64,000 nucleotides of DNA, from NCBI RefSeq assembly GCF_001282725.1, contig NZ_LN876585.1, forward strand, positions 64,221 through 128,220. The letters run 5' to 3'. The DNA comes from Inediibacterium massiliense. GTDB taxonomy: Bacteria > Bacillota > Clostridia > Peptostreptococcales > Thermotaleaceae. This document shows, piece by piece, positions 42,327 through 51,223 of the stretch. The notes under the pieces are model-generated. The model was not told where the DNA came from. It saw only the letters and a list, made by a program, of their open reading frames with translations, and did not search any database. Made by a program: the position numbers and the translations under genes. Numbering within the stretch: position 1 is the first letter of the stretch; each line of letters opens with the position of its first letter.

Positions 42327-45300
42327 ATGAAGCAACAATTTAAAAAACTATTATCATACTTAATAGTTTTTGCTATGGTATTTACTACTGCAGGCTTTGA
42401 ATGTATGAGCTTTATGCCGTCCTATGCACAAGAAGAAGATCAAGTAGTGCAAGATGATGAACAAAATGAAGAAGCTACAGAAACAATTGTAAATAATCAA
42501 GAAGAAATAAAAGATGAAGAAATAAAAGATGAAAGTGTAACAGATGAAGAAGTAAAGGTAGAAGAAAATAAAGAAGAACAAGAAGAAATAGAAATAATAC
42601 AAGAAAAAACAGAAGTAGAAGAAATACTAGAATCAGAAGAAAAATTACTGCAATTAGAAGAAAAAGAACCAGTACAAGAAAATAAAAAAGAAGAAGCAAT
42701 AAAAGTAAAAGAAGTTCAAAAAACAGAATCAATAACAGAGAAAAAAGAAGCAACAGTAAAATCATCAGAAAAAGCAACTATAGAAATCAATCCATCAGAA
42801 ATATATCCAGGTGGAGAATTAATGTTAAAAATAAAAGCAGCAGAATGTGCAAATTCAAGTAGCTACAATTTATACTTAGTAGATGAAAATAATGAAATAG
42901 TAAAGGAACGTAATAGACCAGTACAATATGCAGGAATAAACTTTGATAGTGAAGGAAATGGAAGATTTACTTATAAAGGGGAAAGCAACAAAATAAAATT
43001 TGATGAAACATCCCAATTAAATCCAGGAGTACATTATTTAGGAATAGCAGATAGATATGATTGGGAAGTCATTGCAAGTGAAAAATTCACAGTAAAAGAA
43101 GAAGAACCAGAAGATAAAAGTACAGCAGAATTAGACAAAGCAGAAGTAGCACTAGGAGAAAGTGTGAGGGTAGATGTACATATAGCAAATTGGAAATCAG
43201 TAACTCCTCAACCTTGGCCACAATATGATTATCAAGTAAACTTGTATAAAGATGGAAAAATGATTAAGGGTTTAGGTGGAGGAAAATCAGAGGATACAGA
43301 TGAAAAAGGAAACGGTAGCTGTACATTTAAAATACCTGAAGATATAGAAACTGGAGAATATACAATAAACATAAATATAGTGAGATGCGATACGCAAGAA
43401 ATAGAAATACCAGTGATAGTAAGCGAAACAAAATCAGAAGAAGCTACTATATCGATAAATCAAAAAGTAGTAGCCTTAGATGGGAAACTAGAAGTAAATG
43501 TAAAAGCTCAAGAATATAAAAATTATAATGAAGGTGATGTATATATATATATATTATTTAGTGATGGTAGGACTCACCTAAATCTTACTAGAGTAGATTT
43601 TGATAGCGAAGGAAAAGGAACTTTTAGATATTTTGACAATGAAACAATTATAGATTTATCGAAAAAATCAAGTGTTGCAAAACGTTGTAATGTAGGAGAA
43701 GATTATTATATTGGGTTAGTAAAAGGGGTAGGTACTGACAGTGTGGTTCTTGCTAAAACACCAATTCAGTTTATTGCTGCAGGAGTGGATAAGATCCCAC
43801 CAAAGTTAACTATAAAAGGGATAGACAATGAGACAGTAAAAACAGAAGAAATAACCTTTACAGTTTTAGCAGAAGATGATGTGGATGGAATCGTTGAGCC
43901 AAAAGTAACAGCAACAAGCAATCAAACAAAAATTGAATTAGTCAGTGAAAAAAATGGGATATATACATACAAAGCTACATTGATAGAAGGAAACAATATA
44001 ATAACTATAGAAGCCGCAGATCAATCAGAAAATAAAGCATCCAAACAATATTTTGTTAACTATGCAAATCCAGAGAACGATAAAATAAAAATTATAGTAA
44101 ATGGATTAAAAGATCATCAAGAAGTAACAGAAAAAGAAATAAGCTTTATGGTTTTTGCTAAAAATGGAAGAGATGAAAAGATAGAAGATAAGATTGTAAA
44201 AGTAAATGAAATAGAAATACAAGAAAAAAATAATCAATATACAGCTTCTTTAAAAGAAGGAGCAAATATTATTGAATTATATGCAAAAGACGATAAAGGA
44301 AATAAAGCTCATGAGACAATTCATATTACATATAAGAAAGTAGATCTACAAAATCCTGAAGATTTACCTAAAATAAGTGTAAAAGGAATAGAAGATTATC
44401 AAGTTGTTTATAATCAAGAAACTATATCTATAACAATTGATGCAAAAGATAAAGAAGGAAATCTTTTAGAACCAAAAGTCTTTGTAAAAAATGGAATGAC
44501 ACTTGGAGGTGGAATCCCTACTCCAACAGAAAATACAAATCCAATAGAAGAAATAGAAAAGCAAGAAGATGGGTCTTATATGATTACATTTCATAAAGAT
44601 CCAGAAAATGAGGCTGGAATCAATGAAATAAAAGAAGTAATGGTAGAAGCAACAGATGAACAAGGTAGAAAAGGAAAAATAAGCAAAAAAGTTTTATACA
44701 ATGGCTCTGGAACAGTAGTATTTACAGAAACAAGAGAAATCATCAAAAAAGATAATAATGATGAAAATAAGGATCAAGAAATAACTATATATATAGGTAC
44801 GAAATTTGATAATTTAAAAGACGCAGAATATATACTAGGAATAGAAAAATTAGGTGGAGGATATTATTGGACTCCAGGCAAAGATGGTCAAAAGCCTGGT
44901 GAAGGCAGTAAGCAGATGACTAAGGAAGGAAAGCTTGTAAATGGAAAAGCAGTAGAGAAATTAACTATATTAAAAGAGATAGAGCCTGGAGAGTATTGGA
45001 TAAACTTTTATTTTAAAGAGGATCAATCTAATGCAAATATAAATTTCAAAGTAAATCAAGAAACAGATACAATTCCACCAGTAATAAAAACTGCATTTAG
45101 AGACATAGGAGATCTTAAACCTGGTGATGAATGTGAAGTACATAGTAATTATATTATTATGAAAGCTACGGCTTACGATTTAACAGATGGAAATGTAGAT
45201 GTAACTGTTATGTTAAATGGAGAAAAGGTTGAAAGAATAGAGCCAGTAGCATACTGCAGATACAGATTAGACCTTGTTGAAGGAACAAATAAAATAGTCA

Positions 45301-47201
45301 TTACAACTAAAGACCAAGCAGGAAATAGCTCTACAGTAGAATATACAATTGTTAATACAAAAGATAATTTAAATAAAATCAAATTAAACAAATATAGAGT
45401 AGATGCAGGAAATAATTTAGAAGTTCTATTTGAAATGAAAGATTATGCAGAAAATGAAACAGACTTAATTTTATACAATTGTGATATGGATTATTATCAC
45501 AAAGCACCTAGAGAATTTTATACGGACCAAGGTTTACCTGAAGTTTATGCATTCCAACCATATAAAGTAAAGGCTAAGTTGGATTCAGATGGAAAACTTC
45601 ATATGGATTACAAGATTCTTGAGAATGTAAGAAGTGGATACTATATGATAGAATGTGGGTTTGGAGGATCTATATATAGAACACCAGTATTCTATGTAGC
45701 AGGTAACGAACCGGATATTATACCTCCAGAAATATATGTACGAGGTATAGAAGATGGTTTTGTATACAATGATCAAGAAGTTGAATTTTCTGTTATTGCA
45801 AATGATGCAAGAGAAGGAAAAGTAACTCCAGTAGTGAAAGTAAATGAGAAAGAAATACAAACAAAAGAAGAAGGAAACTATGTAGCAAATTTAATTGATG
45901 GAGACAATATCATAGAAATTACAGCAAAGGATTCAAAAGGAAATATATCTACAAAAACACTTATAATAGAATATGTAGAAGTAGATATAAATGATCAATA
46001 TATTATTAAAGTAAGAGAAGCAATTAAAAAAACAGGCGCATATTTAAAAGATCATGGAACATATAGTTCTGACTGGAAGGTTGTAGGTATTGCCAATGCA
46101 GGAAAGGCTGTTCAAAAAGACTATTTAGAAGAAGTTGCTAAATGGGCAAAAGAAAATAATTGTACTTCTGATAAAGTAACAGATTACGAAAGAATGGCTC
46201 TAGGAGTTTCCGCAGCAGGTGGAGATGCAAGAAATGTAGGTGGATATAATTTAATTGATAAAATCTATAATTATGATGAACAAGGAGAAATTTATTTTCA
46301 AGGGTTAAATGGTGTGATTTATGCATTGATTGCCATGGATACAAACAGATATTTTGTTCCTAATACGGCTACTTATACAAGAGAAAAATTAGTGGACTAT
46401 GTACTTAAAAAACAAAATAGCGATGGTGGATGGGATTTATACATGAGTGGAAATAGCGATGTAGATATTACATCTATGACACTTATTAGTTTAGCGCCTT
46501 ATCACAATCGACAAGATGTAAAAGATGCAGTAGAGAAGGCTACAAATTGGTTATCAAAAGTACAAAGAATAGACAATGGAGGATTTGATTCTTGGGGTTC
46601 AGAAGATAATAGTGAAAGTGTTTCACAAACTATTATAGGACTTTGTGCAAATGGAATTGATCCAACAAATGAAAAATTTACAAAGAAAGGCAATACTTTA
46701 ATAGATGCATTATTAAGCTTTGCTCAAGAAGATGGAACATTCCTTCATATTCAACCAGGTGCTGGAGAAGTTGGAAACACAGGAATGGCAACGGAACAAG
46801 CATATCAAGCCTTACTTGCTTATGATAAATTTGTAAAAATGGGAAAAAATTCAAAGGAAGGAAAAGCATCCATATATTATTTTGGAGAAAAGCTTGCAGA
46901 TGCAAAAGGATTAATTATGGGATTAGATCAAAATGATCAAAAAATAAGCAAGATTTATGTTGAAAATTTAGGAGACAAAGAACAAGATGTATTATTGATT
47001 ATAGGAACCTATGATGAAGAAAATAGAATGGTGAGAAGTGAAAAAGTAAGAGACAAAATACAAGTAAAAGAAAATAAAGTAATCTATAAAGAGTACTCTG
47101 TACCAGAGGGAAAAAACTATACAGTGAAAGTATTTTTATGGGATAGCTTAGAAGGACAAAATCCATTAAAAGCACATCCAATAACATTAAAGGTAAGTTG
47201 A
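42327..47201 (+). CDS. giant secreted protein: Ig-like repeats, alpha/alpha toroid and shared C-terminal domain
   Basis: A 1624-residue exported protein. Signal peptide 1-36; a very acidic Glu/Lys-rich stretch at about 37-145; about ten Ig-like domains from 147 to 1220, several of the form DKIPPKLTIKGIDNETV...EDDVDGIVEPKV (Pfam 'big'/cadherin-like bacterial repeats); an alpha/alpha toroid at about 1222-1505 with DARNVGGYNLIDKI, QNSDGGWDLY, DNGGFDSWGS, QEDGTFLHI and TEQAYQALLAY; and a C-terminal beta domain (about 1518-1624) ending VKVFLWDSLEGQNPLKAHP. That last domain recurs at the ends of the 51224 and 56743 proteins. No SLH or sortase signal is present, so anchoring must use a partner. Toroid function is probably ligand binding; the riboswitch context suggests a corrinoid. 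Confidence 0.8.
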   Translation: MKQQFKKLLSYLIVFAMVFTTAGFECMSFMPSYAQEEDQVVQDDEQNEEATETIVNNQEEIKDEEIKDESVTDEEVKVEENKEEQEEIEIIQEKTEVEEILESEEKLLQLEEKEPVQENKKEEAIKVKEVQKTESITEKKEATVKSSEKATIEINPSEIYPGGELMLKIKAAECANSSSYNLYLVDENNEIVKERNRPVQYAGINFDSEGNGRFTYKGESNKIKFDETSQLNPGVHYLGIADRYDWEVIASEKFTVKEEEPEDKSTAELDKAEVALGESVRVDVHIANWKSVTPQPWPQYDYQVNLYKDGKMIKGLGGGKSEDTDEKGNGSCTFKIPEDIETGEYTININIVRCDTQEIEIPVIVSETKSEEATISINQKVVALDGKLEVNVKAQEYKNYNEGDVYIYILFSDGRTHLNLTRVDFDSEGKGTFRYFDNETIIDLSKKSSVAKRCNVGEDYYIGLVKGVGTDSVVLAKTPIQFIAAGVDKIPPKLTIKGIDNETVKTEEITFTVLAEDDVDGIVEPKVTATSNQTKIELVSEKNGIYTYKATLIEGNNIITIEAADQSENKASKQYFVNYANPENDKIKIIVNGLKDHQEVTEKEISFMVFAKNGRDEKIEDKIVKVNEIEIQEKNNQYTASLKEGANIIELYAKDDKGNKAHETIHITYKKVDLQNPEDLPKISVKGIEDYQVVYNQETISITIDAKDKEGNLLEPKVFVKNGMTLGGGIPTPTENTNPIEEIEKQEDGSYMITFHKDPENEAGINEIKEVMVEATDEQGRKGKISKKVLYNGSGTVVFTETREIIKKDNNDENKDQEITIYIGTKFDNLKDAEYILGIEKLGGGYYWTPGKDGQKPGEGSKQMTKEGKLVNGKAVEKLTILKEIEPGEYWINFYFKEDQSNANINFKVNQETDTIPPVIKTAFRDIGDLKPGDECEVHSNYIIMKATAYDLTDGNVDVTVMLNGEKVERIEPVAYCRYRLDLVEGTNKIVITTKDQAGNSSTVEYTIVNTKDNLNKIKLNKYRVDAGNNLEVLFEMKDYAENETDLILYNCDMDYYHKAPREFYTDQGLPEVYAFQPYKVKAKLDSDGKLHMDYKILENVRSGYYMIECGFGGSIYRTPVFYVAGNEPDIIPPEIYVRGIEDGFVYNDQEVEFSVIANDAREGKVTPVVKVNEKEIQTKEEGNYVANLIDGDNIIEITAKDSKGNISTKTLIIEYVEVDINDQYIIKVREAIKKTGAYLKDHGTYSSDWKVVGIANAGKAVQKDYLEEVAKWAKENNCTSDKVTDYERMALGVSAAGGDARNVGGYNLIDKIYNYDEQGEIYFQGLNGVIYALIAMDTNRYFVPNTATYTREKLVDYVLKKQNSDGGWDLYMSGNSDVDITSMTLISLAPYHNRQDVKDAVEKATNWLSKVQRIDNGGFDSWGSEDNSESVSQTIIGLCANGIDPTNEKFTKKGNTLIDALLSFAQEDGTFLHIQPGAGEVGNTGMATEQAYQALLAYDKFVKMGKNSKEGKASIYYFGEKLADAKGLIMGLDQNDQKISKIYVENLGDKEQDVLLIIGTYDEENRMVRSEKVRDKIQVKENKVIYKEYSVPEGKNYTVKVFLWDSLEGQNPLKAHPITLKVS

Positions 47202-47207
47202 TTCATT

Positions 47208-47235
47208 TTCTCTGCCCATAACAATGGGCAGAGAA
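47208..47235 (+). other. intercistronic hairpin without a T-run
   Basis: Perfect 11-base-pair stem TTCTCTGCCCA / TGGGCAGAGAA with a six-base loop, between two co-directional genes. There are no T residues after it, so it is not a normal terminator; an RNA-processing or stability element is more likely. Confidence 0.55.
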
Positions 47236-47261
47236 TCTAAATATAGAAAGGATGTGGGATC

Positions 47262-50200
47262 ATGAAGTTAAATAAAAAGCTAAATTTATTACTCATATTT
47301 GTTTTATTATTATCATTTATAATACCTTCTTATGCAAATAATGTAGATATTGAATATTTAGGAAAATCTAAAGTTACAATTCAAGGAACTTCTGATTATA
47401 CACAAAAGCCAGCAACATTGACTGTTTATGATCGAGATCAATCTGTTTATGAATATCAAAATTTTACAGATATACATGGTAAATATAGTTTTACTATTAC
47501 AGTAGATGGAGGAAAATTATATACAGGGAAAGTTAAAATTGAAGGAGAAGTACAGGAATTTTCTTTTGCTACAAAGGGAGAAAAAGAATATCAATTTGGA
47601 GAAGAAGTAAAGCCTTCTAATGATTCAATTTTATTTTTCCAAGATGGAATTTATTTGAATTTAAAAAATTCAGATATTCAAGAGAATTCAAGAGTTCAAA
47701 TTAATGAAAAAAATATTAGTGTTAGTAATGGACTTAAAAAAGCAGGAAAAACAGTAGAATTAAAATTTAAAGGCATAAGCCTAGATAAAATATTTGAAAT
47801 TGGGATTTCCACAGATAGTGCAAATAAAGATAAAGTGTCATTATATGCTTATGATGTAAGTGATAAAAGATGGAAGTACATAAATAGCAATAAAATAAAT
47901 AATGTGGTTTCAGCTCAAATCAATACAGATGGCATATATGGGGTTTTTGAAGATACAGAAAGTCCTAAAGATGTAGAATTACAATTAAAAGAAAATAATG
48001 GGAAAAGAGTATCTTTAAGTCTTTTTGCAAAAGACTCATCAGAAATAAAAATATATGAAATTTATAGAGACAATAAGCTCATCGGACATTCTAATAATGA
48101 TACATATGTAGATACAAAGATTGAACCAAAACAAAATTATAAATATAAAATAAAAGCAATAGACTCCTTAGGAAATGTTTCAGATTTTAGCAAAGAGTTA
48201 GAAGTAGTAGTAAAAGAATCACAAGGAAATATAGATGAAAATAAGAAAGTAAATGTATCTATTCGCATAGAAGGATATGAAAAGATAGTATTATATGATG
48301 ACAATTTAGAAGTTGGAGTATTTGATTTAGATCCATATTTAACAAAATCAACTCATCCGACTGCCACACCATCTAATGGTTGGCCAAAAGAAAGATTTTC
48401 AGGGCCTACAGTAGCCCATGCTTTTGTACAAGCATTAAAAAATAAAAACATAGATGATTATAATTTTGAGGATTATGGATGGTCATGCTATATTTCTAGA
48501 ATTGGGAAAGACAAAGAATTTAAATACAAACATTCATCTGGATGGATGTATAGAGTAAATGGGTGGCTTCCAGATTATGGAGTAGAGAATTATAAATTAA
48601 AAGATGGAGATAAAATAGAAATTTTCTTTGGGGTGAATGGATTCCTTACATGGTTTACAAAAATATCTGCAGATAAAACCACTATAGCACCAGGTGAAGA
48701 AGTTGCATTGACATTAGATGGAGAAATAACCATATTAAAAGATAAAAATAAAAGAGGACCTACTTATCAAAAACTGATAGAGGGTGCAAAAATATATGTA
48801 AATCATAAGCCATATGAAATGGATGGAAAAATTGTGACTACAGATCAAAATGGAAAAGGGATTATTAAATTTGACAAACCAGGAACTTATACAATAGGAG
48901 CAGAAAAAGTAGATAAGGAAGGATATGTAGATATTGTAAGACCCATACCTATAGAAATAACCGTATCAGGGAAAGCACAAACTGGAAGCACTAGAGGGGG
49001 CGGAGGAGGTCCTATTAAAGTAGACAATCCAGAATATAATAAAGAACAAAATGTAGTTAATGACAAAAATGCAACTGAAAAAGATGTTACAAATGCAGTA
49101 AAGGATGCAACCAATAAATTAGAAAAAACATCAAAAGAAATAAAATCAGAAAAAGATGCAAATCATTTAATCAAGGATGCAAAGGATGTTTCAAATATTA
49201 TTGGAAAAGCCCTAGAAAAAATAAATACAGAAAATGCAGCAAAAGATGTAGCAAACAAAAGTAATGAAGTTTTGAAAATGATTACCTTATCATCAGAAAA
49301 ATTAACAAAGGTTGAAGATAAAAAAGAAGCAAGCAAAGTAGCAGTAAAGGATATGAATAATACATTAGAGGCAATGGATCAAATCAATGATGCAAAAGAA
49401 ATAAGTAAAGTTGCAGTAGATATGATAGATATAGCAGGAAAATTAATTAAAAATATAGGACAAGATCAAGGAACAGAAATCAAAAAACATGCAATTAAGG
49501 CAGCAGAAAAAGCAGTTCAAAAAGCAGGAATCAAAGAAATTAAAAAAGAACAATTAAAAGTTGAGGGAGATAAGGTAATTTTAGAACTCAATAAAAATGA
49601 GATAAATACTCTTGCAAAAGATATTGTACAAATTACAAAAGACATGAAAGGTAAATTATCTAATAATCATATTGAAATATCTAAATCTCTAGAGAAAAAA
49701 TTAACTCTTCAAATACCTAAAATGAATCAAAAAGAAATAGAAACTAGCCTTCCAGATACTTTCATTAAAGATATGAGAGAAATTGGAATGGAAAAAGTGC
49801 AAATTAATACAGAAATTACAGAGATTGAAATGAAAAAAGGTACATTTAATGATCAAGCAACAGAAAAAGAATTAGTTTTCAATGTTAAAAAATTAGAAGT
49901 CAATGAATTATTAGCTCTTCAAAAAAATAAAGTACCTCAAAATAGTATTGTAGTAGATGTAAATATCAAAGCAGGAGATAAAAAAATCACTGCATTTGAA
50001 CAACCTATAAAATTATATATTCCATATAAGGGAGACATAAAAAATGGAGAAGTAGTACAAGCCTTCTATCTAAAAGATAATGGTATCATAGAAAATATGG
50101 GTGGAGTATATGATCCTGTTACGAAGATGGTAACTTTTGAAACTACTCACTTTAGTAAATATTTTGCAAATAAAGTAGAAAAAACAGAAATAAAATCAAC

Positions 50201-50744
50201 TTTTAATGATCTAATTGGTTATGAATGGGCAAAAGAAGCGATAGAAGAAATGGCTCAAAAAGGAATCATTAGTGGAAGAAGTGAAGATGTATTTGACCCT
50301 AGTGCATCTATCACAAGAGCAGAATTTGCAACTCTCATTACAAAAATGCTTGGATTAAACATAGAAAATGAAAAAGTAAGCTTTACAGATATAGAGGATA
50401 CTGCTTGGTATACTCCATATGTAAAAACTGCTTACAAAAATGGATTCGTAAGAGGAAGAAGTGAAACGATATTTGATCCAAATGGAAAAATTACAAGAGA
50501 AGAAATGACAACCATTATTGGAAAGGTACTCATACAAAAAGGAAAAGAAAAAGCAAATATAAATGAATTAGAAAGATTTAATGACAAAACAAATATAGCT
50601 TCTTGGGCAAATGAAAAGGTAGCATTGTGCGTAAAAGAATCTATGATCAGGGGTATGCCAGATGGCACCTTTATGCCAAAACAAAATGCCAATAGAGCTC
50701 AAGCTGCTGTCATGTTAAATCAGTTATATCATAACATTCAATAA
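47262..50744 (+). CDS. SLH-anchored DUF4430 surface protein with coiled coil
   Basis: An 1160-residue exported protein. Signal peptide 1-25; an N-terminal beta domain (30-110, VTIQGTSDYTQKPATLTVYD); a fibronectin-III-like domain (about 232-316); DUF4430 at about 330-463 with SGWMYRVNGWLPDYGVENYKLKDGDKI in outline (GWMYRVNG near 427); an Ig-like domain to 570; a Gly-rich linker (RGGGGGP near 581); a long Ala/Lys-rich coiled coil (about 590-740); a ZU5-like beta domain (about 840-970); and three SLH repeats (985-1160). DUF4430 next to an SLH anchor makes this the candidate surface holder of the transcobalamin-like half of the system. It is closely related to the protein at 62290. A strong terminator follows. 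Confidence 0.85.
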   Translation: MKLNKKLNLLLIFVLLLSFIIPSYANNVDIEYLGKSKVTIQGTSDYTQKPATLTVYDRDQSVYEYQNFTDIHGKYSFTITVDGGKLYTGKVKIEGEVQEFSFATKGEKEYQFGEEVKPSNDSILFFQDGIYLNLKNSDIQENSRVQINEKNISVSNGLKKAGKTVELKFKGISLDKIFEIGISTDSANKDKVSLYAYDVSDKRWKYINSNKINNVVSAQINTDGIYGVFEDTESPKDVELQLKENNGKRVSLSLFAKDSSEIKIYEIYRDNKLIGHSNNDTYVDTKIEPKQNYKYKIKAIDSLGNVSDFSKELEVVVKESQGNIDENKKVNVSIRIEGYEKIVLYDDNLEVGVFDLDPYLTKSTHPTATPSNGWPKERFSGPTVAHAFVQALKNKNIDDYNFEDYGWSCYISRIGKDKEFKYKHSSGWMYRVNGWLPDYGVENYKLKDGDKIEIFFGVNGFLTWFTKISADKTTIAPGEEVALTLDGEITILKDKNKRGPTYQKLIEGAKIYVNHKPYEMDGKIVTTDQNGKGIIKFDKPGTYTIGAEKVDKEGYVDIVRPIPIEITVSGKAQTGSTRGGGGGPIKVDNPEYNKEQNVVNDKNATEKDVTNAVKDATNKLEKTSKEIKSEKDANHLIKDAKDVSNIIGKALEKINTENAAKDVANKSNEVLKMITLSSEKLTKVEDKKEASKVAVKDMNNTLEAMDQINDAKEISKVAVDMIDIAGKLIKNIGQDQGTEIKKHAIKAAEKAVQKAGIKEIKKEQLKVEGDKVILELNKNEINTLAKDIVQITKDMKGKLSNNHIEISKSLEKKLTLQIPKMNQKEIETSLPDTFIKDMREIGMEKVQINTEITEIEMKKGTFNDQATEKELVFNVKKLEVNELLALQKNKVPQNSIVVDVNIKAGDKKITAFEQPIKLYIPYKGDIKNGEVVQAFYLKDNGIIENMGGVYDPVTKMVTFETTHFSKYFANKVEKTEIKSTFNDLIGYEWAKEAIEEMAQKGIISGRSEDVFDPSASITRAEFATLITKMLGLNIENEKVSFTDIEDTAWYTPYVKTAYKNGFVRGRSETIFDPNGKITREEMTTIIGKVLIQKGKEKANINELERFNDKTNIASWANEKVALCVKESMIRGMPDGTFMPKQNANRAQAAVMLNQLYHNIQ

Positions 50745-50747
50745 AAA

Positions 50748-50790
50748 AATAAGAAAATACTAGATAAATATCTAGTATTTTCTTATTTTG
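50748..50790 (+). terminator. terminator after the 1160-residue protein
   Basis: Stem AATAAGAAAATACTAGATA / TATCTAGTATTTTCTTATT, a very long perfect arm followed by TTG; it closes unit 2. No convincing promoter was found between here and riboswitch 3, although candidate hexamers exist around 50825-50875. Confidence 0.85.
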
Positions 50791-50918
50791 CCATAATATA
50801 ATGAAAAACCAATGAAATACAACATTGAAAAAAAAAACCAATTCGTATAACATATGAAATGTACAAAATTTGACATATTACGTTTTCTGTAAACAAAATA
50901 TGACTAAAATTACATAAA

Positions 50919-51080
50919 AATAATTTAGGTTCTGTTTATAGCAGATGAAAAGGGAATTAGGTGAAAATCCTAAACGGTCCGGCCACTGTAAATGGGAAGC
51001 TATTCTTTAATATGCCACTGGGAAACTGGGAAGGCAAAGAAAAGCTATGATCCATAAGTCAGGAGACCTGCCTAAATATT
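50919..51080 (+). ncRNA. cobalamin riboswitch 3
   Basis: Complete core: TAGGTGAAAATCCTAAACGG, GGCCACTGTAA, GCCACTGGGAAACTGGGAAGG in outline, and the B12 box AAGTCAGGAGACCTGCC. It is close to riboswitch 2 throughout (shared GGGAATTAGGTG, GAGCTAT/AAGCTAT, AAAGAAAAGCTATGAT), so one is a recent duplicate. It precedes the subtilase gene with a terminator in between. Confidence 0.95.
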
Positions 51081-51147
51081 TGTGTATCTAACCTTCCGTG
51101 AAAAGGGAAAGTACAAAGATTTGTGATTATATAATCTATGGATATAG

Positions 51148-51187
51148 AAAATCTTAACTTTTATTGGAAGTTAAGATTTTTTTTGTT
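51148..51187 (+). terminator. expression-platform terminator of riboswitch 3
   Basis: Stem AAAATCTTAACTT / AAGTTAAGATTTT with a seven-base loop and a run of eight T, before the subtilase ribosome site. Confidence 0.88.
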
Positions 51188-51223
51188 GTTTTAAATTTAA
51201 AAATAAAATAGGAGGATAAAAAG

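Noticed and set aside
42360-42777. Leu/Phe-rich frames on the minus strand opposite the acidic region
   Set aside because: They are the reverse of GAA/AAA-rich codons, have no ribosome sites and are a composition effect.
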